NCBI GenBank assembly: GCA_902492205.1
Contig: CABUKU010000030.1
Span: 1-39,225 of the forward strand
Reading direction: 5' to 3'
Origin: an uncultured Bacteroides sp.
GTDB lineage: Bacteria; Bacteroidota; Bacteroidia; Bacteroidales; Bacteroidaceae
Length of the DNA: 39,225 nucleotides
A model generated the notes under the pieces. That model was not told the origin of the DNA. It saw only the letters and a list, made by a program, of their open reading frames with translations, and ran no database searches. A program made the translations under genes and the position numbers. Within the stretch, counting starts at the first letter, position 1. Each line of letters begins with the position of its first letter. Positions 22,594 to 30,275 of this stretch are shown here, piece after piece.

Positions 22594-23979
22594 TCAAGCT
22601 AAAATCTTCACTTCTTCGGGTAAATATCCACTCCTTATTCTCCACTCATTGGGGTATAAATTATTGGCACGGTTACCTATGTTTTTCACAAAACCGAGAG
22701 GAACATTCTTATATGTTAAAAGCACATAACCGCGAGAAGCCCCAGCATCAAGAGTTATGGCTTCTTTACGCAAATAAGCGATAGCCTGCTCATAAGTTAC
22801 TTCCAACATAGGAAAAGCCGACGGATTCAAGGCGGAACTCATCGCCAGCGAATGATCGGGAATGAGGTCTTTTCCTTTTATCTCGCCCAAAGTTATTCCG
22901 GCATGAAGTAATTTTAAAGTGTTACGCAAAGCAGCCAATTCTTCATTATATGATTTCGGGAAAGCAATAACACTTGTTCCCTTTACTTCTATAAAATAAT
23001 CATCGGGATGCAACAACCATTGTTGTGCTTGTTTGGGAACAGGAAGCGGTTTGTCCTGTTTCTTTTTATTTCTTCCTGCCCGGTAATATTCAGCAGGAGC
23101 ATCTATTGGTTTACGCAATGCGGCAAGAAAGAAACCCTCTCCTTTCGTTTTATGCGGAAAGAAATGATAAACAGGAATATTTTTACCTTGCAGATTCCCG
23201 GTAATACCCCATTCCGGCAATATATCGACCATTAGAGGTTCTCCCCCGTACTCGTTGATGATCCATTCAATGTTTTCCTCATTCTCCTTTATATTATAAG
23301 TACAAGTACTATATATCAAAATTCCTCCGGGCTTGAGATTTCTCCAAATATCGGCAATGATGCGACGTTGACGTTGCCAGCAGATATTCACATTATCAAG
23401 GCTCCACTCTGCAACAGCAACAGGATCTTTGCGAAACATTCCTTCACCGGAACAAGGAGCATCCGTGAGAATCACATCGAAAAAAGCTCCCAAATCTTTA
23501 AAATCGGCAGGATCATTATTAGTAACCACTACATCCGGGTGTCCCCATTTTATAAGATTCTCAGCCAATATCTGCGAACGGTTACGGATTACTTCATTGG
23601 CTACCAGCAAACTGCCTTCGGGAAGCACAGCACGGGCATGGGTGGATTTACCACCGGGAGCAGCACAAAGATCGAGCATTGTTACCGGTTCTGTTACATA
23701 TTTCTTCAACACTTGTTCCACAAACATGGAAGACGCTTCCTGTACATAATAACAGCCGGCATGAAACAAAGGATCGAAAGTAAAAGTCAACCGTTCGTCC
23801 AGATAATAACCGCCCGTGCACCAAGGAACTTTATTCAGTGGAGAGTGGAGAGTGGAGAATTGAGAGTTGACTCTTATGCTCACAGGAGATTCTTGTTGCA
23901 AGGCTTCTTCCAACTTCTTATATTCATCTTTGCCAATAGCGGACACTGTTTGTTCTGCAAATGCGGATGGTAAATTCAT
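22594..23979 (-). CDS. rRNA cytosine-C5 methyltransferase (RsmF/NOL1-NOP2-Sun family)
   Basis: SAM-dependent methylation of a cytosine in rRNA. The 461-aa product has the family motifs DLCAAPGGKS (103-112, SAM site), DAPCSGEGMF (Asp173, Cys176) and YSTCTYN with the catalytic Cys226; Cys176 and Cys226 are the usual pair. A C-terminal RNA-binding extension (about 320-461, PUA-like, ending PNEWRIRSGYLPEEVKIL) matches the RsmF type rather than RsmB. Odd point: residues about 39-49 (SQFSTLHSPL) are encoded by a GTGGAGA tandem repeat, an apparent in-frame insertion. Single-gene unit, convergent with the ABC-F gene. Confidence 0.92.
   Translation of the reverse strand: MNLPSAFAEQTVSAIGKDEYKKLEEALQQESPVSIRVNSQFSTLHSPLNKVPWCTGGYYLDERLTFTFDPLFHAGCYYVQEASSMFVEQVLKKYVTEPVTMLDLCAAPGGKSTHARAVLPEGSLLVANEVIRNRSQILAENLIKWGHPDVVVTNNDPADFKDLGAFFDVILTDAPCSGEGMFRKDPVAVAEWSLDNVNICWQRQRRIIADIWRNLKPGGILIYSTCTYNIKENEENIEWIINEYGGEPLMVDILPEWGITGNLQGKNIPVYHFFPHKTKGEGFFLAALRKPIDAPAEYYRAGRNKKKQDKPLPVPKQAQQWLLHPDDYFIEVKGTSVIAFPKSYNEELAALRNTLKLLHAGITLGEIKGKDLIPDHSLAMSSALNPSAFPMLEVTYEQAIAYLRKEAITLDAGASRGYVLLTYKNVPLGFVKNIGNRANNLYPNEWRIRSGYLPEEVKILA
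23839..23870. repeat. GTGGAGA low-complexity repeat inside the methyltransferase gene
   Basis: On the plus strand three tandem GTGGAGA units then AATTGAGAGTTGA. Strings like this are familiar from Bacteroides intergenic DNA; here the repeat sits in frame near the N-terminus of the coding region and is translated as SQFSTLHSPL. Confidence 0.6.
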
Positions 23980-24127
23980 ACTTTTATCTTTGATTCTGAG
24001 GACAAAGATACCGGTTTCTGCACTTTCTTTATAGAAATCTGAAAAATAATTAGTCTCTTTGCAACTTTCTATGAAACTCGTTACGTCTAATACACAAAGA
24101 ATAAAAACAAATAATACTTATAAAATT

Positions 24128-24784
24128 ATGAAACAGTTATTTATTACTTTAGCAATGGTACTGGCATTCGGTACCGCTATGATGGCTCAAACAGTGAATG
24201 ATTCCTTAACCGTGGCCGAAGACTCCACAACAACTATCCAAACAGCAGAGGACAGCATGATTCAATTTACAACTCCCATGAATACTTCTTTCTTCGATGA
24301 CAATATGAAAGAAGTGCTTTTACCCATTATCCTCACAGCAATAGTATTTGCTACTGTCATAGCAGTCATCTTTGTCATCTTCTATTTCCGTTACAAGACA
24401 AAGAAGTCTCAGTATAATCTTGTATCACAAGCTCTTGCTTCAGGAAAGGAACTACCGGAAGGACTATTTGCCCAGAAAGAAGAAATCATTAATGATAATG
24501 GTTTTGCCAAAGGAGTGAAGAATACTACTATCGGATTTGGCTTAGGTATATTTCTATGGTGTGTTACCGGTGAGTTTGGAATCGGATGTATTGGTTTCAT
24601 TATAATGTTTATGGGAATAGGACAGATTATCATCTACAAGGCTCAAAAAGCAGAAGAAAGCAAGAGAGGATTCTACAACATTCCTCAACCTACTAAACCG
24701 AATTCTGTTAAGAACGAAACAGTTGAAGAAAAAGAAGTGGAAATCATTGTTCCTGAGAACGACGACAATAACAAAGCAGAATAA
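24128..24784 (+). CDS. DUF6249-like membrane protein, first gene of a sigma-factor operon
   Basis: 218 aa from the ATG at 24128. Residues 1-20 (MKQLFITLAMVLAFGTAMMA) are a signal peptide followed by a serine/threonine-rich periplasmic stretch (about 22-52), one transmembrane segment near 60-85 (VLLPIILTAIVFATVIAVIFVIFYF), a cytoplasmic part with QALASGKELPEGLF, then two close membrane segments (about 135-180) and an acidic tail (EEKEVEIIVPENDDNN). This plan matches DUF6249 proteins. A longer frame from 24059 lacks a signal peptide and is not preferred. The stop shares a base with the sigma-factor start (TAATG), so translation is coupled. Confidence 0.7.
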   Translation: MKQLFITLAMVLAFGTAMMAQTVNDSLTVAEDSTTTIQTAEDSMIQFTTPMNTSFFDDNMKEVLLPIILTAIVFATVIAVIFVIFYFRYKTKKSQYNLVSQALASGKELPEGLFAQKEEIINDNGFAKGVKNTTIGFGLGIFLWCVTGEFGIGCIGFIIMFMGIGQIIIYKAQKAEESKRGFYNIPQPTKPNSVKNETVEEKEVEIIVPENDDNNKAE

Positions 24785-25335
24785 TGAGTCAACTCAACGA
24801 TATATCGTTAGTCGCACAGGTCGTAGTATTCAAAAATACCAAAGCCTTTGATACGTTGGTTCAGAAGTACCAGTCGGCCATCCGGCGGTTCTTTCTGAAC
24901 CTGACGTTGGGCGACAGCGAGTTGAGTGATGACTTGGCACAGGAAACTTTTATTAAAGCATACACAAACATAACATCCTTTAAAAATCTCTCGAATTTCT
25001 CAACTTGGCTTTACCGGATTGCATATAATACATTTTATGATTATATTCGCAGTCGTAAAGAATCAACCGATTTGGACGCGAGAGAAGTAGATGCCATCCA
25101 CTACACCGAACAAGAAAACATCGGGCAGAAAATGGACGTTTACGAATCACTCAAAACGCTAAAAGAAACGGAACGAACCTGCGTTACACTTTTCTATATG
25201 GAAGACATCAGTATAGACAAGATAGCAGGTATACTGGGTTGCCCGCAAGGTACGGTCAAATCGCACCTGTCAAGGGCTAAAGAAAAACTGGCAATTTATT
25301 TAAAACAAAACGGTTATGACAAAGATAGACGATAA
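24784..25335 (+). CDS. ECF-type RNA polymerase sigma factor
   Basis: 183 aa. Sigma region 2 spans about residues 20-95 (FDTLVQKYQSAIRRFFLNL, then DLAQETFIKAY, then FSTWLYRIAYNTFYDYIR) and region 4 about 120-175 (LKETERTCVTLFYMEDISIDKIAGILGCPQGTVKSHLSRAKEKL, helix-turn-helix). Regions 1 and 3 are absent, as in ECF sigma factors. Starts on the last base of the preceding stop codon and overlaps the next gene by 20 bases: tight three-gene coupling. Regulon unknown; no SusCD or FecR-type anti-sigma is present, so this is not the polysaccharide-utilisation type. Confidence 0.93.
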   Translation: MSQLNDISLVAQVVVFKNTKAFDTLVQKYQSAIRRFFLNLTLGDSELSDDLAQETFIKAYTNITSFKNLSNFSTWLYRIAYNTFYDYIRSRKESTDLDAREVDAIHYTEQENIGQKMDVYESLKTLKETERTCVTLFYMEDISIDKIAGILGCPQGTVKSHLSRAKEKLAIYLKQNGYDKDRR

Positions 25336-25645
25336 TACAATCAGCATGTTCATGAAAGAACAAAAACAGGAAATACCGGATAAAGGATTTTCCCGTCGTG
25401 TTATGCGAAGTCTTCCCGATCGCAGCAGCCGGCTGAGTAAAATATGGTCCGGCATATGCATTATTATCAGTATAGGTTTATTCTTTATATTCAATGGATT
25501 TGAAGTGATATTCAATTTATTGCGTGAAATATTCATCTCAAGTATGAACCATAGTCTTAATGCTTTAAACCTGCAAACATTGCTACTGATAGGCGGAGTA
25601 ATCCTATTCTTGGGAATAAGGAAAGTATGTACTCTCGACTTGTAA
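25316..25645 (+). CDS. DUF5056-like small membrane protein, candidate anti-sigma factor
   Basis: 109 aa. A cytoplasmic N-terminal part (residues 1-42) carries IPDKGFSRRVMRSLPDR, followed by two membrane segments (about 44-62 and 88-104). This N-terminal pattern with two membrane helices is that of DUF5056 proteins encoded after ECF sigma genes in Bacteroides. Overlap of 20 bases with the sigma gene and its membrane topology suggest that it holds the sigma factor at the membrane; no zinc-binding ZAS motif (HxxxCxxC) is present, so the mode would differ from classical anti-sigma factors. Its stop lies 8 bases from the convergent MFS gene end. Confidence 0.7.
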   Translation: MTKIDDNTISMFMKEQKQEIPDKGFSRRVMRSLPDRSSRLSKIWSGICIIISIGLFFIFNGFEVIFNLLREIFISSMNHSLNALNLQTLLLIGGVILFLGIRKVCTLDL

Positions 25646-25653
25646 TATCCACA

Positions 25654-27258
25654 TTATACCATATCCTCGCCGGCTTTTACAATAGCCACCTTCACGGTTT
25701 TGTGGAAAGGTATAAAGCGGGAAACCACGGCAATAACCAATGAGGCAATAAGCATATAGCCAATAACAGTTTTCAAGCCTAATAAAAGACCTTGGGTTTG
25801 CAATGTAGCATATAAACTGTTAGTGGCTATTTGTGTAGCTTCACTGATACCATACCCTTGCGACAAGGCATTGTTTAATGACTGAGTATATTGTTTGGAT
25901 GCCAGCAGATTATCCATTGTCATATTATCTGAAAGGATATTCATGGCATTCAACTGCAAACGATTCAGGATGTTATTATAAAAAGAAGTGGAAAGAGCAG
26001 GAGCTAATGCCGAACGGAACGTGATAAGAAAAAATGCATTGTATATCATTAACCTAGGGTTCATATCTTCCACCACATATACTCCAAACGCAATAAATAG
26101 AACCATCATGCCAACTCCTCGCAGGAACATAGGCAGATAAAGCATTTCATAAGTACCTCCGGGTGCAATGCCAAAATACAAAATAGCAAAGTAAGCAACA
26201 AAACAAAACATTCCACTCGAAATCAAAAAGCGGAAACGCCAGCGCTGCCAGCGAAACCACCAGAAACCAATAATCCCTCCCAATATAAAGCCCGGAAGCA
26301 ACCATAAGTTCAATGCATTTGTATGTACACTATCCACCCGTAATATACTGGTAGCATAACTAATTATCAATGAACTGCTCGAAGAAAAGAACATTGTAAC
26401 CATCATAAACAGATAACCTATAAGGGCTTTGCTGCAATTCAGAACTTCCAATCTGAGATAAGGTTTCTTATTATTATTCTGACGATAAAAGAAAAACCAA
26501 ATCAAAATGGGAGTAACCACAGTATAGATGACAATCTTGGGAGAAGCAAACCAGTCTAAAGTCTTTCCATAAGTGAAAATATAAATGATGAACAATAGAC
26601 ATGAGGCAGCCAGCAAAGCACTTTTACCATCCATTTCTTTAAAAGGAATATGGACAGGAGTACGTGCATAGCGGAAAAATGTCAATATAAAGACAATAGC
26701 AACCAACAACAATATAACAACAAAGTAATACATGTGTTGCCATTGATAATAGTAAGCCAGTTGTGCCGTGAGTGCCATAGATATTTGTCCGGCAGAGAAA
26801 ACAATAGGGTAAAAATAGGAATAGAACTCACTGCGAACATTGCCCGGACTAAAGAAAGGACGTATCATCGCAATCACCTCCAACATGGCAAATCCCTTAA
26901 AGAAACCGATAAAAAAGCTACATATAATAACAATATCTATTTGATCCACCTTAGCACAAATGAAACTTAACACAGCTTGTATCAGCAGGTCAATTAATAG
27001 TATTGTTTTTGTTGTTACAACAGAACGCACTTTAGGTATAAGAGGATAAGAAACCGCCATACCAACCGAAGTGGCATAATAAGCCATTCGAATATCTTCA
27101 CTCAGCACTCCCAGTGTTCCCGACACCTCTGTTATGTCTCCTGTATAGGCTCCATTTATTAAAACAATGGGAAGCATTATCACTACAGCAGTGATAAACC
27201 CTAACCATTGAGGAACCCACGGGCGAATAGGAACATTCAGGGCTTGCAGCTTTACCAT
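25654..27258 (-). CDS. MFS efflux transporter, DHA2 (EmrB-like) type
   Basis: Inner-membrane drug/proton antiporter, 534 aa with about 14 hydrophobic segments, plus a loop between the last two (about 430-485, rich in Asn and Gln), as in the 14-helix DHA2 group. Last gene of a four-gene operon (marR, tolC-like, hlyD-like, this gene), 4 bases after the adaptor gene. With those it forms a tripartite EmrAB-TolC type exporter across both membranes. Substrate cannot be told. Confidence 0.88.
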   Translation of the reverse strand: MVKLQALNVPIRPWVPQWLGFITAVVIMLPIVLINGAYTGDITEVSGTLGVLSEDIRMAYYATSVGMAVSYPLIPKVRSVVTTKTILLIDLLIQAVLSFICAKVDQIDIVIICSFFIGFFKGFAMLEVIAMIRPFFSPGNVRSEFYSYFYPIVFSAGQISMALTAQLAYYYQWQHMYYFVVILLLVAIVFILTFFRYARTPVHIPFKEMDGKSALLAASCLLFIIYIFTYGKTLDWFASPKIVIYTVVTPILIWFFFYRQNNNKKPYLRLEVLNCSKALIGYLFMMVTMFFSSSSSLIISYATSILRVDSVHTNALNLWLLPGFILGGIIGFWWFRWQRWRFRFLISSGMFCFVAYFAILYFGIAPGGTYEMLYLPMFLRGVGMMVLFIAFGVYVVEDMNPRLMIYNAFFLITFRSALAPALSTSFYNNILNRLQLNAMNILSDNMTMDNLLASKQYTQSLNNALSQGYGISEATQIATNSLYATLQTQGLLLGLKTVIGYMLIASLVIAVVSRFIPFHKTVKVAIVKAGEDMV

Positions 27259-27262
27259 CTTA

Positions 27263-28330
27263 TCAGTTCTTTAAAGCTTCGGTTTCAACCATCATCCCGG
27301 CACGAAGTCTTTCCATATCTTCAGAAGTGGCATCATCCAAATCTATACGCACAGGAATCCGCTGTTGTACCTTTACAAAATTACCTGCCGAATTATCAGT
27401 CGGGACGAGAGAATATTTAGATCCCGTAGCTTCCGAAATAGCTGTAACCGTCCCATGAAATAACTTTTTGCTGAAAGCATCCACTTTAATAAGAACCTTT
27501 TGACCGATATAAATATTGGCAATTTGTGTTTCCTTATAATTAGCAGTAATCCATTTATCATCTCCCCTTACCAGATAAGAAAGAGTTTGTCCGGCTTGAA
27601 CTAACTGACCGGCTTCCAAAGTGCGCCGTCCCATATAACCGTCATAAGGTGCAGTCACTATGGTATATGACAAATTAAGTTCCGCCATTTCCATATCCGC
27701 TTCCTTACGAAGTATCAAAGCATCTGCACTAGCTGTTTTCTTTGTCGTTTCCGAATATTGTGACTGCGCTGCGCTTTTCTGTTTCAATAAAGCAGCATAA
27801 CGGGCTTTCATTGCTTCAAAATTTGCTTTCACCTGTTCATATTGTTGCTGGGATACCGACTCATCCTTCAGTAAATTAGCATACCGGTGATAGTCTTGTT
27901 CCATTTGCCATAAACGAGCTTTCGTTTCCGCAATGTTGGCCTCCTGCACAGATACATTCTCCTGACTGGTCTGTATCCCCGATCCTAAAATATCTTTTGA
28001 AGCATAAGCATCCATCAATGCAGCTCTTGCATCTTTCAACTTAATCCGGTATTCACTATTATCCAATATAAGTAAGGTATCTCCGGCTTTTACAAACTGA
28101 TGTTCTTTAAAACGAACTTCTTTTATATAACCGGACACCCGGATGTTGATAGGAGAGATATATTGGTCTACTACAGCATCATTCGTTATTTCATAGTTTA
28201 CATACTTCCAAAAGTAATTGATAGTCCATGAAATTCCTGCCAATGCAATAAGAATACATATTGTATTTAATGCTATATTCTTTCTTTTCTGCTTTATCAG
28301 TTGTTTGCGTTTTTTTCTAAGTTCACCCAT
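27263..28330 (-). CDS. HlyD/EmrA-type membrane-fusion protein
   Basis: Periplasmic adaptor of the efflux system, 355 aa. A basic N-terminus and one membrane segment (about 19-38) are followed by the first lipoyl half (ISPINIRVSGYIKEV, then FVKAGDTLLILD), a long alpha-hairpin coiled coil (about 95-205), the second lipoyl half (YDGYMGRRTLEAGQLVQAGQTL) and a beta-barrel domain (GQKVLIKVDAF). The single N-terminal anchor and long hairpin fit EmrA rather than AcrA. Lies 17 bases after the TolC-like gene. Confidence 0.92.
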   Translation of the reverse strand: MGELRKKRKQLIKQKRKNIALNTICILIALAGISWTINYFWKYVNYEITNDAVVDQYISPINIRVSGYIKEVRFKEHQFVKAGDTLLILDNSEYRIKLKDARAALMDAYASKDILGSGIQTSQENVSVQEANIAETKARLWQMEQDYHRYANLLKDESVSQQQYEQVKANFEAMKARYAALLKQKSAAQSQYSETTKKTASADALILRKEADMEMAELNLSYTIVTAPYDGYMGRRTLEAGQLVQAGQTLSYLVRGDDKWITANYKETQIANIYIGQKVLIKVDAFSKKLFHGTVTAISEATGSKYSLVPTDNSAGNFVKVQQRIPVRIDLDDATSEDMERLRAGMMVETEALKN

Positions 28331-28347
28331 ATTGTTACTTTTTTAGG

Positions 28348-29646
28348 TTATAAATTACCGCAGATACGTAAGAGTTCATAATAAGTATATACAACATCTG
28401 CACGAGCGGTAGTCAATAACAAATCTTCTTGCAGCCGGAGGTTACTTGCATCCAGCAAATCTGTGAGAATAGAGAGTTGGTTCATGTAGCGGTTTCGTAC
28501 GATACGATAATTCTCTTCCGCTTGTTTTACGGACAACAATAAAGCATTAACCCGATCAAGTGCCTCATTGTGACGAACATATGCACTTCTTACTTTCACC
28601 CGGATGTCCTGCATCATCTGCTCTTCCGCATTTTTCTGTAAATTAATATATTGCTGTGCTTCCTTCACCTTATGCTTGTTATGATATAAAGAGGACAAAT
28701 TATAAGATAAGCTAAGTGCCACATTCCAGTTATTATTGAACAAATCCTCCATAGTACTGCTAATAGGACGCGACAAAGTATTACCCGCATGCAATGAAAG
28801 GGTAGGTAAATAATCGGCTTTCACCAATCGTTTGTCTGTAACAGCAAGTTGGGTATGATAACGTGCAAGTCTTATTTCAGGATAATTCCGGTATGCCAGT
28901 TCTATATAGGCATCACAATCCTGCATCTGTACCGGCATGTGTAATAGCGTTGTATCCGGTAATAGCAAAAGGTTCTCATCCAATCCCAGTATGACATCCA
29001 ATTGCTGTGATACTATATAAACATTATCTTTAGCTTCACGATAGGCCAATTCATCATTGGTCAGTTGCAGCTCGCTTCTTATTTCATCATTCCGGGTTAC
29101 AATTCCTTCCTTTTTCATTCGCTGTATATCCTTCAGCCTTACTTTTGACTCCTCTATACTCCTTGCCAGCACTTCCTGTTGTTTGTATAGGGTAAACAAA
29201 TCAAGGTATTGCCGAAACAACAGCAGTTTTATATCCGCCATATCGTTGGCAGAACTCAGCTCTGCAATCTGTCTTTCTAAAGTTGCTTTACGAATGGAAT
29301 GTTCTATCTTTCCACCTCTATAAAGAGGTTGAGTCAACTCAACATTATAATTATGAGACCAATCAGGCATATCAGGATGAGTGGGATGAGAGAGTCCACT
29401 TGTGAAAATAGTAGGCTGACCTATATAACCGGTAGCCAAGTTAATATGAACTTCTGGAAGACGGGAACTGCGGGCAGTTTTCTCTTTCTCCCCGGCCACG
29501 ATTTCCTGTATATGTGATGCTTTCAGGCGTAAACTGTGTTCCACTCCTCTTTCAAACAATTCATCCAAAGAAAGAGGGTAAGTTTGCTGTGCTCTCATCA
29601 ATACAGGAAACAGCAATATAAAAACTACATAAAGCTTAAATCTCAT
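28348..29646 (-). CDS. TolC-family outer-membrane efflux protein
   Basis: Outer-membrane channel, 432 aa. Signal peptide MRFKLYVVFILLFPVLMRAQ (1-20), then the two OEP repeats: YPLSLDELFERGVEHSLRLKA, and later VELTQPLYRGGKIEHSI; a second helical repeat ends with QLSILTDLLDASNLRLQEDLLLTTARADVVYTYYEL. Length fits the family. Its ATG lies inside the marR gene (11-base overlap), so it is the second gene of the marR operon and provides the exit duct for the HlyD/MFS pair downstream. Confidence 0.92.
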   Translation of the reverse strand: MRFKLYVVFILLFPVLMRAQQTYPLSLDELFERGVEHSLRLKASHIQEIVAGEKEKTARSSRLPEVHINLATGYIGQPTIFTSGLSHPTHPDMPDWSHNYNVELTQPLYRGGKIEHSIRKATLERQIAELSSANDMADIKLLLFRQYLDLFTLYKQQEVLARSIEESKVRLKDIQRMKKEGIVTRNDEIRSELQLTNDELAYREAKDNVYIVSQQLDVILGLDENLLLLPDTTLLHMPVQMQDCDAYIELAYRNYPEIRLARYHTQLAVTDKRLVKADYLPTLSLHAGNTLSRPISSTMEDLFNNNWNVALSLSYNLSSLYHNKHKVKEAQQYINLQKNAEEQMMQDIRVKVRSAYVRHNEALDRVNALLLSVKQAEENYRIVRNRYMNQLSILTDLLDASNLRLQEDLLLTTARADVVYTYYELLRICGNL

Positions 29647-30073
29647 CTAGTATTTTACTTAGTTTCAATAGATTATTTATACTGGATTGTACCCGTTTCT
29701 CCGTCATCTTTTCTGTGATCCGGATATAAAGTTCATCTAATAAAGGCCTTATTTCCTTTGATAATTCCCGCCCTTCATCTGTAAGAAAAACAAGACGGTT
29801 GCGCTTGTCAGATGAATCTTCTTTGCGCATCACCCAACCTTTTTTCTCCAAATTATTAATCAAGTTAGTCAAGCACGCCTTATCCTTAGCCGTTTTTTCG
29901 GCAAGGAATTGTTGGCTCACTCCTTCCGTAAGCCACAACCGGTGCATGATTTGGAGCATTTCAAAGGTCATTTCCACCTTATTTTGTTTCAGCACCCGCT
30001 GGATTGCTTGGCGAAAAGCCATTCGTGTACTTAGTATAGTTAGGAAAAGTTCGCGTGACGGTTCATTATTCAT
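29636..30073 (-). CDS. MarR-family transcriptional regulator of the efflux operon
   Basis: 145 aa winged-helix regulator. The recognition region QQFLAEKTAKDKACLTNLINNLEKKGWVMRKEDSSDKRNRLVFLTDEG has the DxRxxx wing typical of MarR. The longest frame starts at 30121, but a perfect -7 box lies at 30100-30107, so the ATG at 30071-30073 (MNNEPSREL) is preferred. As the first gene of the operon it most likely represses its own promoter and so the three efflux genes; MarR proteins usually release DNA on binding a phenolic or other ligand. Divergent from the MATE gene, which it might also control. Confidence 0.9.
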   Translation of the reverse strand: MNNEPSRELFLTILSTRMAFRQAIQRVLKQNKVEMTFEMLQIMHRLWLTEGVSQQFLAEKTAKDKACLTNLINNLEKKGWVMRKEDSSDKRNRLVFLTDEGRELSKEIRPLLDELYIRITEKMTEKRVQSSINNLLKLSKILDEI

Positions 30074-30099
30074 GATCTCATTCCATTTAAAAACGGGTA

Positions 30100-30133
30100 C
30101 AAAGGTATGTATTTTAATCAATAATTAGTTTAA
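30100..30133 (-). promoter_or_regulatory. Promoter of the marR-efflux operon with a candidate operator
   Basis: On the minus strand TACCTTTG (30100-30107) is a perfect -7 box. Just upstream, 30114-30133 (TTAATCAATAATTAGTTTAA on plus) is an imperfect 20-bp palindrome located between the -7 and the expected -33 position, where a MarR dimer would block polymerase. The operator is inferred from symmetry and place. Confidence 0.45.
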
Positions 30134-30204
30134 TATTTGACTATTTTTGAAAGTAAATAGAAAAAGGATTTGCAGCATTATTGTAAAGAACAACTCCTTT
30201 TTTG

Positions 30205-30212
30205 TATCTTTG
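30205..30212 (+). promoter_or_regulatory. Promoter -7 box of the MATE gene
   Basis: TATCTTTG, a perfect TAnnTTTG, 63 bases before the MATE start; a weak ATTG lies at 30180-30183. It rules out the upstream ATG at 30147 as the real start. Confidence 0.6.
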
Positions 30213-30275
30213 CACCCGCTTTTACCTTGTTATCCTCGAATCCTTTTCAATTTCAAACCAAATTATGACAACGAT

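Noticed and set aside
23368..23973. 201-codon plus-strand frame opposite the methyltransferase gene
   Set aside because: It mirrors conserved catalytic motifs of the real gene and its product resembles nothing. Shadow.
30147..30275. N-terminal 43-codon extension of the MATE protein
   Set aside because: It begins before the TATCTTTG promoter box at 30205-30212 and its residues do not resemble MATE proteins.
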